Assembly: GCA_045544955.1 (NCBI GenBank)
Contig: JAZPZY010000005.1
Span: 1-64,000, forward strand
Origin: SIG701 sp045544955
GTDB lineage: Bacteria > Bacillota > Clostridia > Oscillospirales > CAG-272
Length of the DNA: 64,000 nt
Direction of reading: 5' to 3'
Part shown: piece by piece, positions 26,148-34,833 of the stretch
Layout: each line of letters starts with the position of its first letter
Numbering within the stretch: the first letter of the stretch is position 1
Translations under genes and position numbers: made by a program
Notes under the pieces: generated by a model
The model's database searches: none
What the model saw: the letters and a program-made list of their open reading frames with translations, nothing else
What the model was told of the DNA's origin: nothing

Positions 26148-26447
26148 TTATTCAAATTTGATTACCATATCAGTGTCCGTTTCTTCCTCTGTACTTTCAA
26201 GCACTTCCGCCGCAGTCTCCGATTCTCTGGGAGCCGATGCCTTCATCGCGTCCGCCACCTGACGGGCTACGTCCACAATGCCCTCTCCGAAGATGTACGT
26301 CACGCCGGCGGCGACGGCATATTTCAGCACCTCCACCACCTCGGGAGTGAGTTCCTCGCCGTAAAATGCTGCGATCACGCAGAGCAAAGCGGATGCGACC
26401 GCCGCCCACAGCTTGCGAGACGAAAGTTTCTGTTTGAGTTTTTCCAT
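26148..26447 (-). CDS. Small membrane protein, probable holin
   Basis: 99 residues: SSRKLWAAVASALLCVIAAF near the N-terminus, a second weaker hydrophobic stretch (VLKYAVAAGVTYIFGEGIV), and an acidic tail. Size, topology and place at the end of the late operon after the endolysin fit a holin or spanin-like lysis protein. No diagnostic motif. Confidence 0.6.
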   Translation of the reverse strand: MEKLKQKLSSRKLWAAVASALLCVIAAFYGEELTPEVVEVLKYAVAAGVTYIFGEGIVDVARQVADAMKASAPRESETAAEVLESTEEETDTDMVIKFE

Positions 26448-26480
26448 AGATGTACCTCTTTCCGCCGGATGTCCGGCAAT

Positions 26481-26744
26481 TTAATAATCCCGCTTCATTG
26501 CGGATATTCTGATCTTTTCTTTGTTTTCCGCCTTTGCCTTATTAAAGTAAAAGCAGATGATCGTCGTCACCGCCGCCCATGCGGGCGTGATGATCGCCGT
26601 GAGATACGGCAGTGCACCGGTGAATTTCAGCGTGATCGCCAGCTCGGCAAGGCAGATCACTTTCCAGGAGAGAAGAAACACTGCCGGAAACATCACCAGC
26701 ATAATCAGGTAGGCGAACACTTTGGAAGTTTCCGGCTTCTTCAT
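26481..26744 (-). CDS. Small membrane protein, possible holin
   Basis: 87 residues with two long hydrophobic helices (about 10-33 and 45-66) and a charged C-terminus rich in Lys, like class II holins. Its start overlaps the endolysin gene end by 4 bases. Which of the two small membrane proteins is the holin cannot be decided. Confidence 0.6.
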   Translation of the reverse strand: MKKPETSKVFAYLIMLVMFPAVFLLSWKVICLAELAITLKFTGALPYLTAIITPAWAAVTTIICFYFNKAKAENKEKIRISAMKRDY

Positions 26745-27379
26745 ATGCCCAGTTCCTCCTTGATCTTGTTGTACGTGCGATACAGAAATACCAGCATCCG
26801 CTCACACGTTACCGGCTCATGCAGATGCAGATTGCCGGTGTCGTCTCCGTACAAGATACCGTTTTCCTGTGCCCACTGCACAGCCTCTGCCGCCCAGTCT
26901 GCGGGCGTGTTATCCAGATCGGCATCGGGGACATCCGCTTCGATCATATCCTCACCGGTTATGTACGGCAGCGGATCAATAGGCACGCCGCCGTATTCCA
27001 ACTGAAAATGCAGGTGTGCGGCCGTGGATGCGCCGGTACTGCCCATGTAACCGATCTGCTCACCTGCCGCGACAGAAACTCCTTCGGATACAGTGACAGA
27101 TCCCTCTGCCAAATGGTAGTAGTGCCCCACAAGTCCCTCTCCGTGGTCTATAACCACATGAATGCCTCTGGAAGCATCGTATCCTACCTTCAGCACTACG
27201 CCGTCCCACGCGGCACCCACAGCGGACAGAGCACCCCAGCCACGCCACAACACCAGGTCAATACCGTAATGCGGTTTCCCGGGCACCTTTGTGAAGGGAT
27301 CAACTCTCGTTCCAAACGGAGACGTCACCTTGTACGTATCCCCGTCCGTAAGAATCGGCAGAATGCTTTTGATCTCCAT
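26741..27379 (-). CDS. Endolysin: M23 (LytM) peptidase with C-terminal SLH-like segment
   Basis: 212 residues from the ATG at 27379. The M23 metallopeptidase domain shows HYGIDL (zinc His and Asp), GIHVVIDHGEGLVGHYYHL and HLHFQLEY (zinc His-x-His). It cuts peptidoglycan cross-bridges at lysis. The last 45 residues (WAAEAVQWAQENGILYGDD) resemble an S-layer-homology unit that would bind the wall. The frame is open further upstream, but the start at 27379 is one base after the previous gene's stop. Confidence 0.88.
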   Translation of the reverse strand: MEIKSILPILTDGDTYKVTSPFGTRVDPFTKVPGKPHYGIDLVLWRGWGALSAVGAAWDGVVLKVGYDASRGIHVVIDHGEGLVGHYYHLAEGSVTVSEGVSVAAGEQIGYMGSTGASTAAHLHFQLEYGGVPIDPLPYITGEDMIEADVPDADLDNTPADWAAEAVQWAQENGILYGDDTGNLHLHEPVTCERMLVFLYRTYNKIKEELGI

Positions 27380-27380
27380 A

Positions 27381-27638
27381 TTACTTTCCCCTCTCCTTCT
27401 CCAGATCGTGGATCCGCAGCTCGTGCTTCTGCAGACGCTTCTCGTGATCGTCCAGCGTATCGTACATTTCGGCGTGCTCTTTCTCCTTCGCTTTCCGATC
27501 ACTGCGGAATGAGTCACCCAGATCCTTCACGGTAATGTCAAGCCGCGTAAGTACCGCGGACAACTTAAATACCAGCGTTCCGGTACTGATGATGAATCCG
27601 GCAAGCGTGATAATGCCCGCCACTATCGCCCATGTCAT
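27381..27638 (-). CDS. XhlA-like lysis-associated membrane protein
   Basis: 85 residues: one N-terminal transmembrane helix (about 3-28), then a charged coiled coil (RSDRKAKEKEHAEMYDTLDD, HEKRLQKHELRIHDLEKE). This is the build of XhlA/haemolysin-like phage proteins that help the holin-endolysin system. Assigned from architecture and place. Confidence 0.6.
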   Translation of the reverse strand: MTWAIVAGIITLAGFIISTGTLVFKLSAVLTRLDITVKDLGDSFRSDRKAKEKEHAEMYDTLDDHEKRLQKHELRIHDLEKERGK

Positions 27639-27659
27639 TGGTCGTCTCCTCCTTTCCGA

Positions 27660-27824
27660 TCATTCATACACCACGCCGTACCGCTGAAACAGTGCCCGTA
27701 CCGATTCATCCTTCACGATCTGCTTTTGCTGACCGTGATTCAGAGCGTCATACACCGTCTGCAATGCCGCACGGGTTTCTTCTACGGCCCTGTCCGTTTT
27801 TCTTTGCAGTTCCGCTTTCGTCAT
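27660..27824 (-). CDS. Small conserved phage protein
   Basis: 54 residues, MTKAELQRKTDRAVEETRAA then QTVYDALNHGQQKQIVKDES, ending in RALFQRYGVVYE. All helical and soluble. Similar small proteins sit between tail fibres and lysis genes in many Clostridia prophages, but their role is unknown. The next gene upstream overlaps it by 4 bases. Confidence 0.7.
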   Translation of the reverse strand: MTKAELQRKTDRAVEETRAALQTVYDALNHGQQKQIVKDESVRALFQRYGVVYE

Positions 27825-28021
27825 CGTACACCGAACCTTTCCAGTGCCGCCGTATAGTCGGATTCCTCGCAGGGTTCGCTTTCCGTGATGGCGTTATATT
27901 CTTCTTCCGTGATTTCATGAAACTCGGACGCATCCGCACCCTCGGCAAGATACAGCGTTTTACCATAAATCTCACCGTTCGTCAGTATGTGTCCATCCGT
28001 TGCTGTGATTACTGTTCGCAT
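27821..28021 (-). CDS. Small phage protein
   Basis: 66 residues from the ATG at 28021 (AAGGAGG upstream). MRTVITATDGHILTNGEIYG, then an acidic region (FHEITEEEYNAITESEP). It resembles short proteins following tail-fibre genes. Function unknown. Confidence 0.7.
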   Translation of the reverse strand: MRTVITATDGHILTNGEIYGKTLYLAEGADASEFHEITEEEYNAITESEPCEESDYTAALERFGVR

Positions 28022-28031
28022 AGAATCCTCC

Positions 28032-28808
28032 TTACACAAGCGATATGGTCCAATTCGGCTTAGTGGCAATCAGTGCTGCCCATTCCTCGGCTGTGAATGC
28101 CGCTTCTTTTGCCACTTGGGAAAGGGTAATTGTCAAACCGTTTTTATCATTCGAAAGCGCATTGATTACAGATGTTATACTTGCCTTTGTGAGTTTTGTA
28201 CTCCAATGCAAGTCTATATCAGCCACATCAATCACACCGTGAATGGTTAAATTTATAAGTGACGTACAACTACTGAACATACCCAACGCATTAGTCACCG
28301 TGTTTGGTGCAAGTGTGATTTCGATTGTTTCAATTCTCCATGAATCATAAAACAAGCAGTATATATCGGTTGCACTCGTAAAATCCAACGGCGGCAAATC
28401 GGATACACGGCATGTATAAAACATCTGACGTGCGTTAGTAACAAGCGATGTATCTAACACTACGCCCGCATCCGACAAAATTTTTGTCATTTTGGGGTAG
28501 TCTTTCGTGTTGCCGAATGTCGAAAACATATTTCGTGCGTCACCAACTGGCTTCAAATCATGCGTAGGTTTGAATGTAATATGATTCCAGTATGCACTAT
28601 TGAATGCGCTGTAATAATTCGTTCTATTTCCGTTTTCTTGAAAAACATCCCAAAATGAATCGCGTTCGGATTTTGCACCCGCCGAGAAAACCGCGTCAAT
28701 ACCGTCTGCCATCTCGGCTGGGGTATACTTTTCGGTGCCGCCTGTTTTTTCGCGGATTTTATGAGCAATCGCGGTGATATTCGATTCTTCGTACAGTTTT
28801 TTTGCCAT
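28032..28808 (-). CDS. Tail-fibre-region protein with BspA/leucine-rich-like repeats
   Basis: 258 residues. The N-terminus (ITAIAHKIREKTGGTEKYTP, AEMADGIDAV) is shared by many phage adhesin-region proteins of gut Firmicutes. The middle has leucine-rich-like surface repeats (MFYTCRVSDLPPLDFTSATD, MFSSCTSLINLTIHG). The end (FTAEEWAALIATKPNWTISL) is common to this group. Probably a receptor-binding or minor tail protein. Confidence 0.65.
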   Translation of the reverse strand: MAKKLYEESNITAIAHKIREKTGGTEKYTPAEMADGIDAVFSAGAKSERDSFWDVFQENGNRTNYYSAFNSAYWNHITFKPTHDLKPVGDARNMFSTFGNTKDYPKMTKILSDAGVVLDTSLVTNARQMFYTCRVSDLPPLDFTSATDIYCLFYDSWRIETIEITLAPNTVTNALGMFSSCTSLINLTIHGVIDVADIDLHWSTKLTKASITSVINALSNDKNGLTITLSQVAKEAAFTAEEWAALIATKPNWTISLV

Positions 28809-30712
28809 CAGTACGCCACCTCGTCACCTACAGGAATCGCCGCAAGTACCTCTTTCACGATTCCCGGCATAGGGTCGTCCACGATTTTGATGTGGTCGAA
28901 ATAGACAGAGTTGAAGCCCTTATCCACGTCCACCATGCAGTTACGTATTTCCAGTGTTGATGTCGTTCTTGTGTGCGGAGCAGTGATTCCGTCTGCGACA
29001 AGCAGTTCTTCCCCGTCCACGTAGAACACCGCACGGCTCACGCCGTCATATGCTACGGTGAACTTATGAAATTCACTGCCCATTTTAATAAGTTGACTTA
29101 CGACGCCCTCCGTGCCACGTTCTGAAAGAGATACTTTAAGAAGAGAGTACACATCATTATAGTATGTTATAACAAAATACAGAGAAGGGGAGCCAGGCGT
29201 AGCGTATTCGAAAATAAAGCCTCTCCACATTTCATTTTTGGAAACATTAATGAGAGAATCAATTCGTATACTGAACTCCATCTTCACCGCTTTATCCGTA
29301 GGCGTAAACGGAATTTGTAAAACGGCATAGCCGTTAGTCCCCTGCATTGTGTATGGTGTATCGTTATCTCTTCTATCTTTTGCAGCCGTAAGCCACTCGA
29401 TATACTCTTCGTGCGTTGCAAAAGTATTTTTGATTCTTACCCGTTCCGCAGACGGGAGTGCCATGAACTCCTCGTATGAGTAATCAATAGGGTCTTTGGC
29501 ACTTCCCATGTGAATCTGCCCTTCGGGGATGCTTTCGTCCATGGAATGGTCAGCGAAATAAAAGTACGGCATGTTGTTTTTGGTAGCCTTCAACCGCTGT
29601 CCGTCGATGGAATCGCAGTTGTGATCCAGCAGTACGCCGGGAAGATTTGCCGCTTCCCATGCTGTCGGCTTGCCGCTTTTGTCCACCTCTTTGACAAGAA
29701 TCATCTGCCCAGCGTAGGCGGATGCAGGCGAACGGACGTAATCTCCTTTCGGCTGTGCACCCACTTCCGCGGCGGTGTACGTCGGTTTTTTCGGCGCCTT
29801 CGCCCATGCAGGAACGGTCGGGTCTGTCTCCTCGGCATAGTCCGCAATAATGATATTATCGAAATACACCGAGTTATACCCCGACGCCACGTTCATCATG
29901 CAGTTTCGGATCTCCAGCTTTGAAGTGGTTTTTGTATGTTCGGCGGTAATGCCGGAAACTACTAACACTTTCTCGCCGTCTATGTAAAACTTCGCCACGC
30001 CTGTTCTGTCAAATACGATTTCCCATTTCTGGAACTCGCCGTATTTGATCGTCAATGGCTGGGCCACGTCCTGATCTCCACGCACTTTCTGCGACACCAT
30101 AAGTTTCGCATTGTTTCCGTCTGCATCCGAATGTGGGGCGATCACGAAATACAACGTGGGCGAACCGGGTACTGCATACTCCCAGATGAATCCACGCCAC
30201 ATGGGCTGACGGCTCGGCGTCATGAGAGAATCGATCTTCATATCGACCTCAATCTTCACCGTTTTACCGACTGGGGCGTACTCTACGTTCATGAGTGCGT
30301 ACCCTCCGGTAACACCCGCGGGGACGTTGCCGTACATGTGAATCTGTCCTTCGGGAACTGTCGGGTCGTGTGCGTGGTCGGTGAAGTAATACTCATCCGT
30401 TTCATCCCACACGTACAACGGGCCAACGTCTATTGTGTCGCAATTATGCACAACAGGCATACCGGGAACAGCAGACGGATTGACGGCCTTCACCGCAATA
30501 GGTTTATTGTTCTCGTCCACCTCGGACACCTGCAAAAACCACCCCGCAAGCGAACTATCCGGAACAGGGATAGCCCCCACCTCTTCCGCCGTATACTTCG
30601 GCGGCTCCGGCTGTCTGGCCCAGTCCGGGACTGTTGGATCAAACATTTTTAAGATTTCGCCCATATGTACATCAATGTAGTCCGGGCCTTTGAGATCCAC
30701 CGGAATCATCAC
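28808..30712 (-). CDS. Large tail fibre/adhesin with two tandem concanavalin-like repeats
   Basis: 634 residues made of two about 280-residue copies. Each begins with a DPTVPxWA...PPKYTAEEVGA-type lead, has HNCDTID or HNCDSID, a DHA/DHS...VPEGQIHM stretch, MWRGFIWEYAVPGSPTLYFV or its twin, and TSKLEIRNCM before SVYFDNI. The repeat unit looks like a jelly-roll carbohydrate-binding domain. Probably the host receptor-binding fibre. Overlaps both neighbours by 1-4 bases. Confidence 0.75.
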   Translation of the reverse strand: MMIPVDLKGPDYIDVHMGEILKMFDPTVPDWARQPEPPKYTAEEVGAIPVPDSSLAGWFLQVSEVDENNKPIAVKAVNPSAVPGMPVVHNCDTIDVGPLYVWDETDEYYFTDHAHDPTVPEGQIHMYGNVPAGVTGGYALMNVEYAPVGKTVKIEVDMKIDSLMTPSRQPMWRGFIWEYAVPGSPTLYFVIAPHSDADGNNAKLMVSQKVRGDQDVAQPLTIKYGEFQKWEIVFDRTGVAKFYIDGEKVLVVSGITAEHTKTTSKLEIRNCMMNVASGYNSVYFDNIIIADYAEETDPTVPAWAKAPKKPTYTAAEVGAQPKGDYVRSPASAYAGQMILVKEVDKSGKPTAWEAANLPGVLLDHNCDSIDGQRLKATKNNMPYFYFADHSMDESIPEGQIHMGSAKDPIDYSYEEFMALPSAERVRIKNTFATHEEYIEWLTAAKDRRDNDTPYTMQGTNGYAVLQIPFTPTDKAVKMEFSIRIDSLINVSKNEMWRGFIFEYATPGSPSLYFVITYYNDVYSLLKVSLSERGTEGVVSQLIKMGSEFHKFTVAYDGVSRAVFYVDGEELLVADGITAPHTRTTSTLEIRNCMVDVDKGFNSVYFDHIKIVDDPMPGIVKEVLAAIPVGDEVAY

Positions 30713-31038
30713 AGCACCTCCTTTGATCCGGAATAAGTAAGCAGTACGTCCCCAAGATCCTTTCCGATCACCTCATTTGTATTCGGAAATTTCACTCGCA
30801 CCTGCACTCTTTGCTTTCGCATCACCATGGAAAACGATTCTTTCTGGCTGATCGGGAAAAGAAATGCTCCGTCGTCTTCTCTATAGACTATCTCGCCTGA
30901 CTTCATTTCTTTTCTGGTGTCGCCAATGGTGATTTCTACGTTTTCCACGTCATTTCGTCCGAGCGGTGTTCCCGCTCTGTCCCGGATCATAAAAGGGATA
31001 GCATACTGGTCACCCTGCATAATCGAAAAATCTTTCAT
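30709..31038 (-). CDS. Phage tail-region protein of unknown function
   Basis: 109 residues, beta-rich: MKDFSIMQGDQYAIPFMIRD, VEITIGDTRKEMKSGEIVYR. It resembles small beta-sandwich proteins, such as BppU-type, in baseplate/fibre regions. No catalytic motif. Confidence 0.6.
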   Translation of the reverse strand: MKDFSIMQGDQYAIPFMIRDRAGTPLGRNDVENVEITIGDTRKEMKSGEIVYREDDGAFLFPISQKESFSMVMRKQRVQVRVKFPNTNEVIGKDLGDVLLTYSGSKEVL

Positions 31039-31053
31039 GCTTTCACACTCCTT

Positions 31054-32115
31054 TTAGTTTCCGACCACAACATAAGAATACACCGTGCCGCCATTGTTCA
31101 GTTGATCGTAACGAGAAGTTTCACTGTACCACTGCACGTACGTCTCGCCCCATTCAATGGCAACCTTTCCCTGCACGCCAATCAAGGTGCCGGATGCGAT
31201 CTGAACCGTCGTTTCCGTGAGGATCTGTCCTTCGTTCAGTCCGCGCATAGCACACATTTTTATTCCGATGTCTTCTCCCCCGATCATAATCATGTGCGGC
31301 TTAAAATTCAGATCAATTCTGTTTTTGTTGGCACTTCCAAACTTATCGGATCCCGTATAAGATCCAAATACCATTTTTGCGGCAGCGGCAACGCTGTCTT
31401 TCGTTTCTTTGATCTCTTTGCTGTGTGAATCTGCTGTCTTTTTCAACTTTGAAAAAACAGCATCCGGAACTGCATCTTCCTCCAGTTCAAAAAGATCTTT
31501 TGTTTCCGCTGACAGTATATTTTCTTTTTTATACCCACCCAGACCTTCCACGTTCAAGTCCGGCAAGTATTTTTTATTAATTTTTCCCGATTCGTCCGTG
31601 CCGACCTTATCGTTCCAGGCTTTACGTTCTTCTTCGGTTATGTGTATCTTCTTATCTTTTACATGCGCGTCAAATTCTTCTCTGTCAACGGTAGCAGAAG
31701 AAGGAATGGTGATCGTTATGTTTTCCGCTTTTGAAATGGGAATTGCCAGAGTTATTTCCCGCTCCAGCTTGTTTGTTCCGATCAGCTCCGCATTATCGCC
31801 GTCATTGGCATACAGATACGCAATCTCCCCAGCATCCGGATCGTCAGCCATCAATGCCAACTCCCGGAAATAATACGGTACCAGCTCGTCGTTAGCCAGA
31901 ACGAACTTCACATAGGTTGTTTCTTCTGCCCGCCGGATCGAAGTGATCTCAAAAGATTTTTCCTCTTGCACCACGTCAAGCAGCGTATTCGGATCTGTTT
32001 CTCCCAGATATCCCGAACCGATCTTCACTCTCGTGAATCTCATTTCTGCACCCGTCTGACATTTAGCCAATAGGATGCGACCGGCATCAGTCGGTTTTGG
32101 CTTTGCAGAAAACAT
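31054..32115 (-). CDS. Tail fibre protein (P2 gpH-like N-terminus)
   Basis: 353 residues. The N-terminal baseplate-binding domain LAKCQTGAEMRFTRVKIGSG...YYFRELALMADDPD matches the DUF3751/gpH tail-collar family. A central coiled stalk (DSHSKEIKETKDSVAAAAKM) is followed by a beta-rich tip. One base overlaps the gpI gene, the order found in P2. Confidence 0.82.
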   Translation of the reverse strand: MFSAKPKPTDAGRILLAKCQTGAEMRFTRVKIGSGYLGETDPNTLLDVVQEEKSFEITSIRRAEETTYVKFVLANDELVPYYFRELALMADDPDAGEIAYLYANDGDNAELIGTNKLEREITLAIPISKAENITITIPSSATVDREEFDAHVKDKKIHITEEERKAWNDKVGTDESGKINKKYLPDLNVEGLGGYKKENILSAETKDLFELEEDAVPDAVFSKLKKTADSHSKEIKETKDSVAAAAKMVFGSYTGSDKFGSANKNRIDLNFKPHMIMIGGEDIGIKMCAMRGLNEGQILTETTVQIASGTLIGVQGKVAIEWGETYVQWYSETSRYDQLNNGGTVYSYVVVGN

Positions 32116-32681
32116 TATTCTTGTACCTCCAAAATGATTTTGTCGTGTATTGCCATAGCTGCACCCATGAATATTTCACCTTCACTTGATTCGTCAACCA
32201 GGATTCTCGTCATGTGAGAGCGAACATTCTTGACTGCGTTCACAGCACTCACAAACCAGTAGTATTCTTCCGCTGCCGCTTTGGCGTTGGCAGTGTGCAC
32301 TTCGAACGTGTACGGCTCCATACCCTCCCGTTCGAACCATTCCACCAGATAACCGTCCCCGAATACGATTTGAATGATCTTTTCAACCGCCGCCGGCGTA
32401 CCCTTGATCCGGTGCCATTCGTTGTGGTTCTTTACCAGATTTCTCCGTATATCCAGCGGCATGGATGCGTCGTAAAAATCAACGTGATAGTGATACGCCA
32501 ATGCATCCACGATTTCCGATGGCTGCTTGTCTATGTTGTGCAGCAGGATCACCCTGTCTGCCAATTCCGCCAATCGGCGGCACTGTGTACTTGTCACTTC
32601 CAGAAGTGCTGCACACTCTTCGTCACTTACAAGATTGGACGGTGCCGCTTCAACCAGCGAAACGTTCTTCAGTTCAACCAT
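32115..32681 (-). CDS. Tail protein I (P2 gpI-like)
   Basis: 188 residues with the Tail_P2_I signature: DALAYHYHVDFYD then KNHNEWHRIKGTPAAVEKII and FGDGYLVEWFE. It links tail fibre to baseplate. Confidence 0.88.
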   Translation of the reverse strand: MVELKNVSLVEAAPSNLVSDEECAALLEVTSTQCRRLAELADRVILLHNIDKQPSEIVDALAYHYHVDFYDASMPLDIRRNLVKNHNEWHRIKGTPAAVEKIIQIVFGDGYLVEWFEREGMEPYTFEVHTANAKAAAEEYYWFVSAVNAVKNVRSHMTRILVDESSEGEIFMGAAMAIHDKIILEVQE

Positions 32682-33837
32682 TGGTCAGTCCCCCATACGT
32701 GACCGCCTTTTGCGTGTTTTTCGCAATCTGAACAGGATCGTAATTCTGCACAGATTCATTAAACTCTCCACGCATCAGTTTGGTATACAGCGGTGATGTA
32801 ATTTCCACACGAGAAGCACCCGCATTTTTCATCAATCTTACAAGTTCTGACGGATCGATATCGCGCCCGATACGGCTGCTCTGCCATTTGACATATTCTC
32901 CAACCGCACTTTCTACTTTCCTTTTGATTTCCGTTTCCAGTGCTGCATTTTCTGCTCCTACATAAAACGATACGTTTATGGCATACCCTACTTCCTCCGG
33001 GATTTTGACCACCACGTTGTCTGTCATCGGACGCTTATCTTTTGCACTTATAAATTGTTTGGCAGCTTCAAGGTATTCCGGCGACGGCAAGTATCCGTCT
33101 TTCATCGCTATATAGTTTTCTACAACGCCCGGACTCGGCGAGATCGTGATAACATCCGAAATATTGGCATCAAAACTTTTCATGAAGTATATGTATGCTC
33201 CCTCCGGTCCTGCCGTTGAATACGATTCAGGTGCAATCCGGATTCTCTCTCTCAGTTCGTCGTCTGTTTCTTCATCCGCACCGCCGGAGGAAGTATCCGT
33301 ATTTGTCAGCGACGCAAAAAATTTAATTTTCGACGTATCTACAAGCGTTGTGATCGTGCCGGCCGTATACCCGTTTCCGATCACACCCGGCTTTTGGCAC
33401 ACACAGCGAAGGGAAATATTTGTTGCTCCCGCCGGCACGCTCTCTGCCGTCTCTGTGGCCCAGTACAGCCCATCCCCTGCCGTTACCCTCGTTCCGGCCG
33501 GAATGATCTGTGATGCAGGCAGTGCAGTCGAGAAATACACCTTGATGTTAGTATACGCCGGTGCTGCACTCTTACGAGGTGCTGTCACTCCGTACGCCAA
33601 CGTGTCCAGGTATTTTCCCTCTGAAGTCTGCACAAGATTCATTTTGGCGGCGTGATCCACCAGGGTTTCAACGTGTGCAATGGCAAACGTGATCGTGGCG
33701 ATCATCAGCCTGGCGGTGTCCGCAGGCCGGAGAGAGATGCTTTTCCCAGTAGCTTCTTTGAACAGTTTCTCGTAATCTGCGGACATTTCCGTTATAATCT
33801 TCTCGGGATTTGCTTCTGCGAACATTATTTCATTCAT
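32674..33837 (-). CDS. Baseplate protein J
   Basis: 387 residues, Baseplate_J family: DTLAYGVTAPRKSAAPAYTN near residue 80, YWATETAESVPAG, and ADEETDDELRERIRIAPESY. A wedge component of contractile-tail baseplates. Overlaps its neighbours by 8 bases each side. Confidence 0.92.
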   Translation of the reverse strand: MNEIMFAEANPEKIITEMSADYEKLFKEATGKSISLRPADTARLMIATITFAIAHVETLVDHAAKMNLVQTSEGKYLDTLAYGVTAPRKSAAPAYTNIKVYFSTALPASQIIPAGTRVTAGDGLYWATETAESVPAGATNISLRCVCQKPGVIGNGYTAGTITTLVDTSKIKFFASLTNTDTSSGGADEETDDELRERIRIAPESYSTAGPEGAYIYFMKSFDANISDVITISPSPGVVENYIAMKDGYLPSPEYLEAAKQFISAKDKRPMTDNVVVKIPEEVGYAINVSFYVGAENAALETEIKRKVESAVGEYVKWQSSRIGRDIDPSELVRLMKNAGASRVEITSPLYTKLMRGEFNESVQNYDPVQIAKNTQKAVTYGGLTNG

Positions 33838-34123
33838 TTTCGACTACCTCCACGATCATAGTCACGCGCCCCTCGGCACAATTCTTATAATCCGGCGTAA
33901 CGGATGCCACGCGTACGCCTGGTTCCCACTCTTCGCACGCCGCTGCCATTTCCGCGGCGAGGTAATTCACCGCCCTGTCCGTCGGCATATCCAAAGCGTC
34001 TCCGGAAATTCCAAACCCACGCATATACGGCACGGTTCCTTTCAGTGTAGAAAACAGATTGATGAGCCGCATACGAAGATTGGCATCCAGCAGCGATCCG
34101 TTCTTAATCTGAACCCGTATCAT
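33830..34123 (-). CDS. Baseplate wedge protein W (GPW/gp25)
   Basis: 97 residues: NLRMRLINLFSTLKGTVPYM then DRAVNYLAAEMAAACEEWEP and VRVASV, the GPW_gp25 lysozyme-like fold. Sits between gpU-like and gpJ as expected. Confidence 0.85.
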   Translation of the reverse strand: MIRVQIKNGSLLDANLRMRLINLFSTLKGTVPYMRGFGISGDALDMPTDRAVNYLAAEMAAACEEWEPGVRVASVTPDYKNCAEGRVTMIVEVVENE

Positions 34124-34515
34124 CTGTATCCCTCCATTGTAACTGTGAGATCCGCAGACAGCGTTTTCCCGTTATTCACTACGGCATTTTGAAAAAGAGT
34201 TGCCTTCGTCACGCTCCAACGCTGATTTCCGACTACTCTCCCACCGAGCACCAGATATCCGGTTCTACCCTTGCGGGCCGCTTCCAGCCATTTTTCCGCC
34301 TCTCTGTCCGGGGAAATGCCGGAGGCGGCGGATAGATGGATAGAGAAAGACAGCGGCGATTCTCCCTCTCCCAGCATTTCGCGCCTGGGTGCACCGCCTA
34401 TGATCTCGTGGCTTTGCCAGCGGGATGAGCTCGAACGCTGCATACCGTTGTATGTCAGAACCCGATTATCCGAGGTTTCAAATTCAAGTTCCCCGTCAAA
34501 AACGCCGATTATCAT
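34120..34515 (-). CDS. Tail protein U (P2 gpU-like)
   Basis: 131 residues: GVFDGELEFETSDNRVLTYN, SSSSRWQSHEIIGGAPRREM and GRTGYLVLGGRVVGNQRWSV, the gpU tail-tip family. Confidence 0.85.
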   Translation of the reverse strand: MIIGVFDGELEFETSDNRVLTYNGMQRSSSSRWQSHEIIGGAPRREMLGEGESPLSFSIHLSAASGISPDREAEKWLEAARKGRTGYLVLGGRVVGNQRWSVTKATLFQNAVVNNGKTLSADLTVTMEGYR

Positions 34516-34518
34516 GTA

Positions 34519-34833
34519 TTACTCCTCTATCATTCCGATATATACACCGTGCCCGCTTTGATCCAGCATGACGGCAACCGCACGTCTTCCAATGATGGGC
34601 ACACCAGGATCCCCCTCATATATGAGTTTCCCTTCCCCACCACATTCACAGGCGTCCGGCAATTTGACCGGCGTTTCTGTTTTTCCCGTGCTGAAATCCG
34701 TTATCATCGTGTTATCCGCCAACTGTTTCAGCATCAAAAGCGGGAGCGATCTGTTTTTCGTATCATCCCAGATCAGCGTCACACGTTTTTTCTCTCTGTC
34801 ATAGTTATCTATCACGCCGATTCGTGCACTCAT
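34519..34833 (-). CDS. Small baseplate/spike-region protein
   Basis: 104 residues, beta-rich, with CECGGEGKLIYEGDP and GVPIIGRRAVAVMLDQSGHG. Its place between gpD and gpU suggests a hub accessory or short OB-fold spike (gpV position), but it lacks a recognisable gpV repeat. Confidence 0.55.
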   Translation of the reverse strand: MSARIGVIDNYDREKKRVTLIWDDTKNRSLPLLMLKQLADNTMITDFSTGKTETPVKLPDACECGGEGKLIYEGDPGVPIIGRRAVAVMLDQSGHGVYIGMIEE

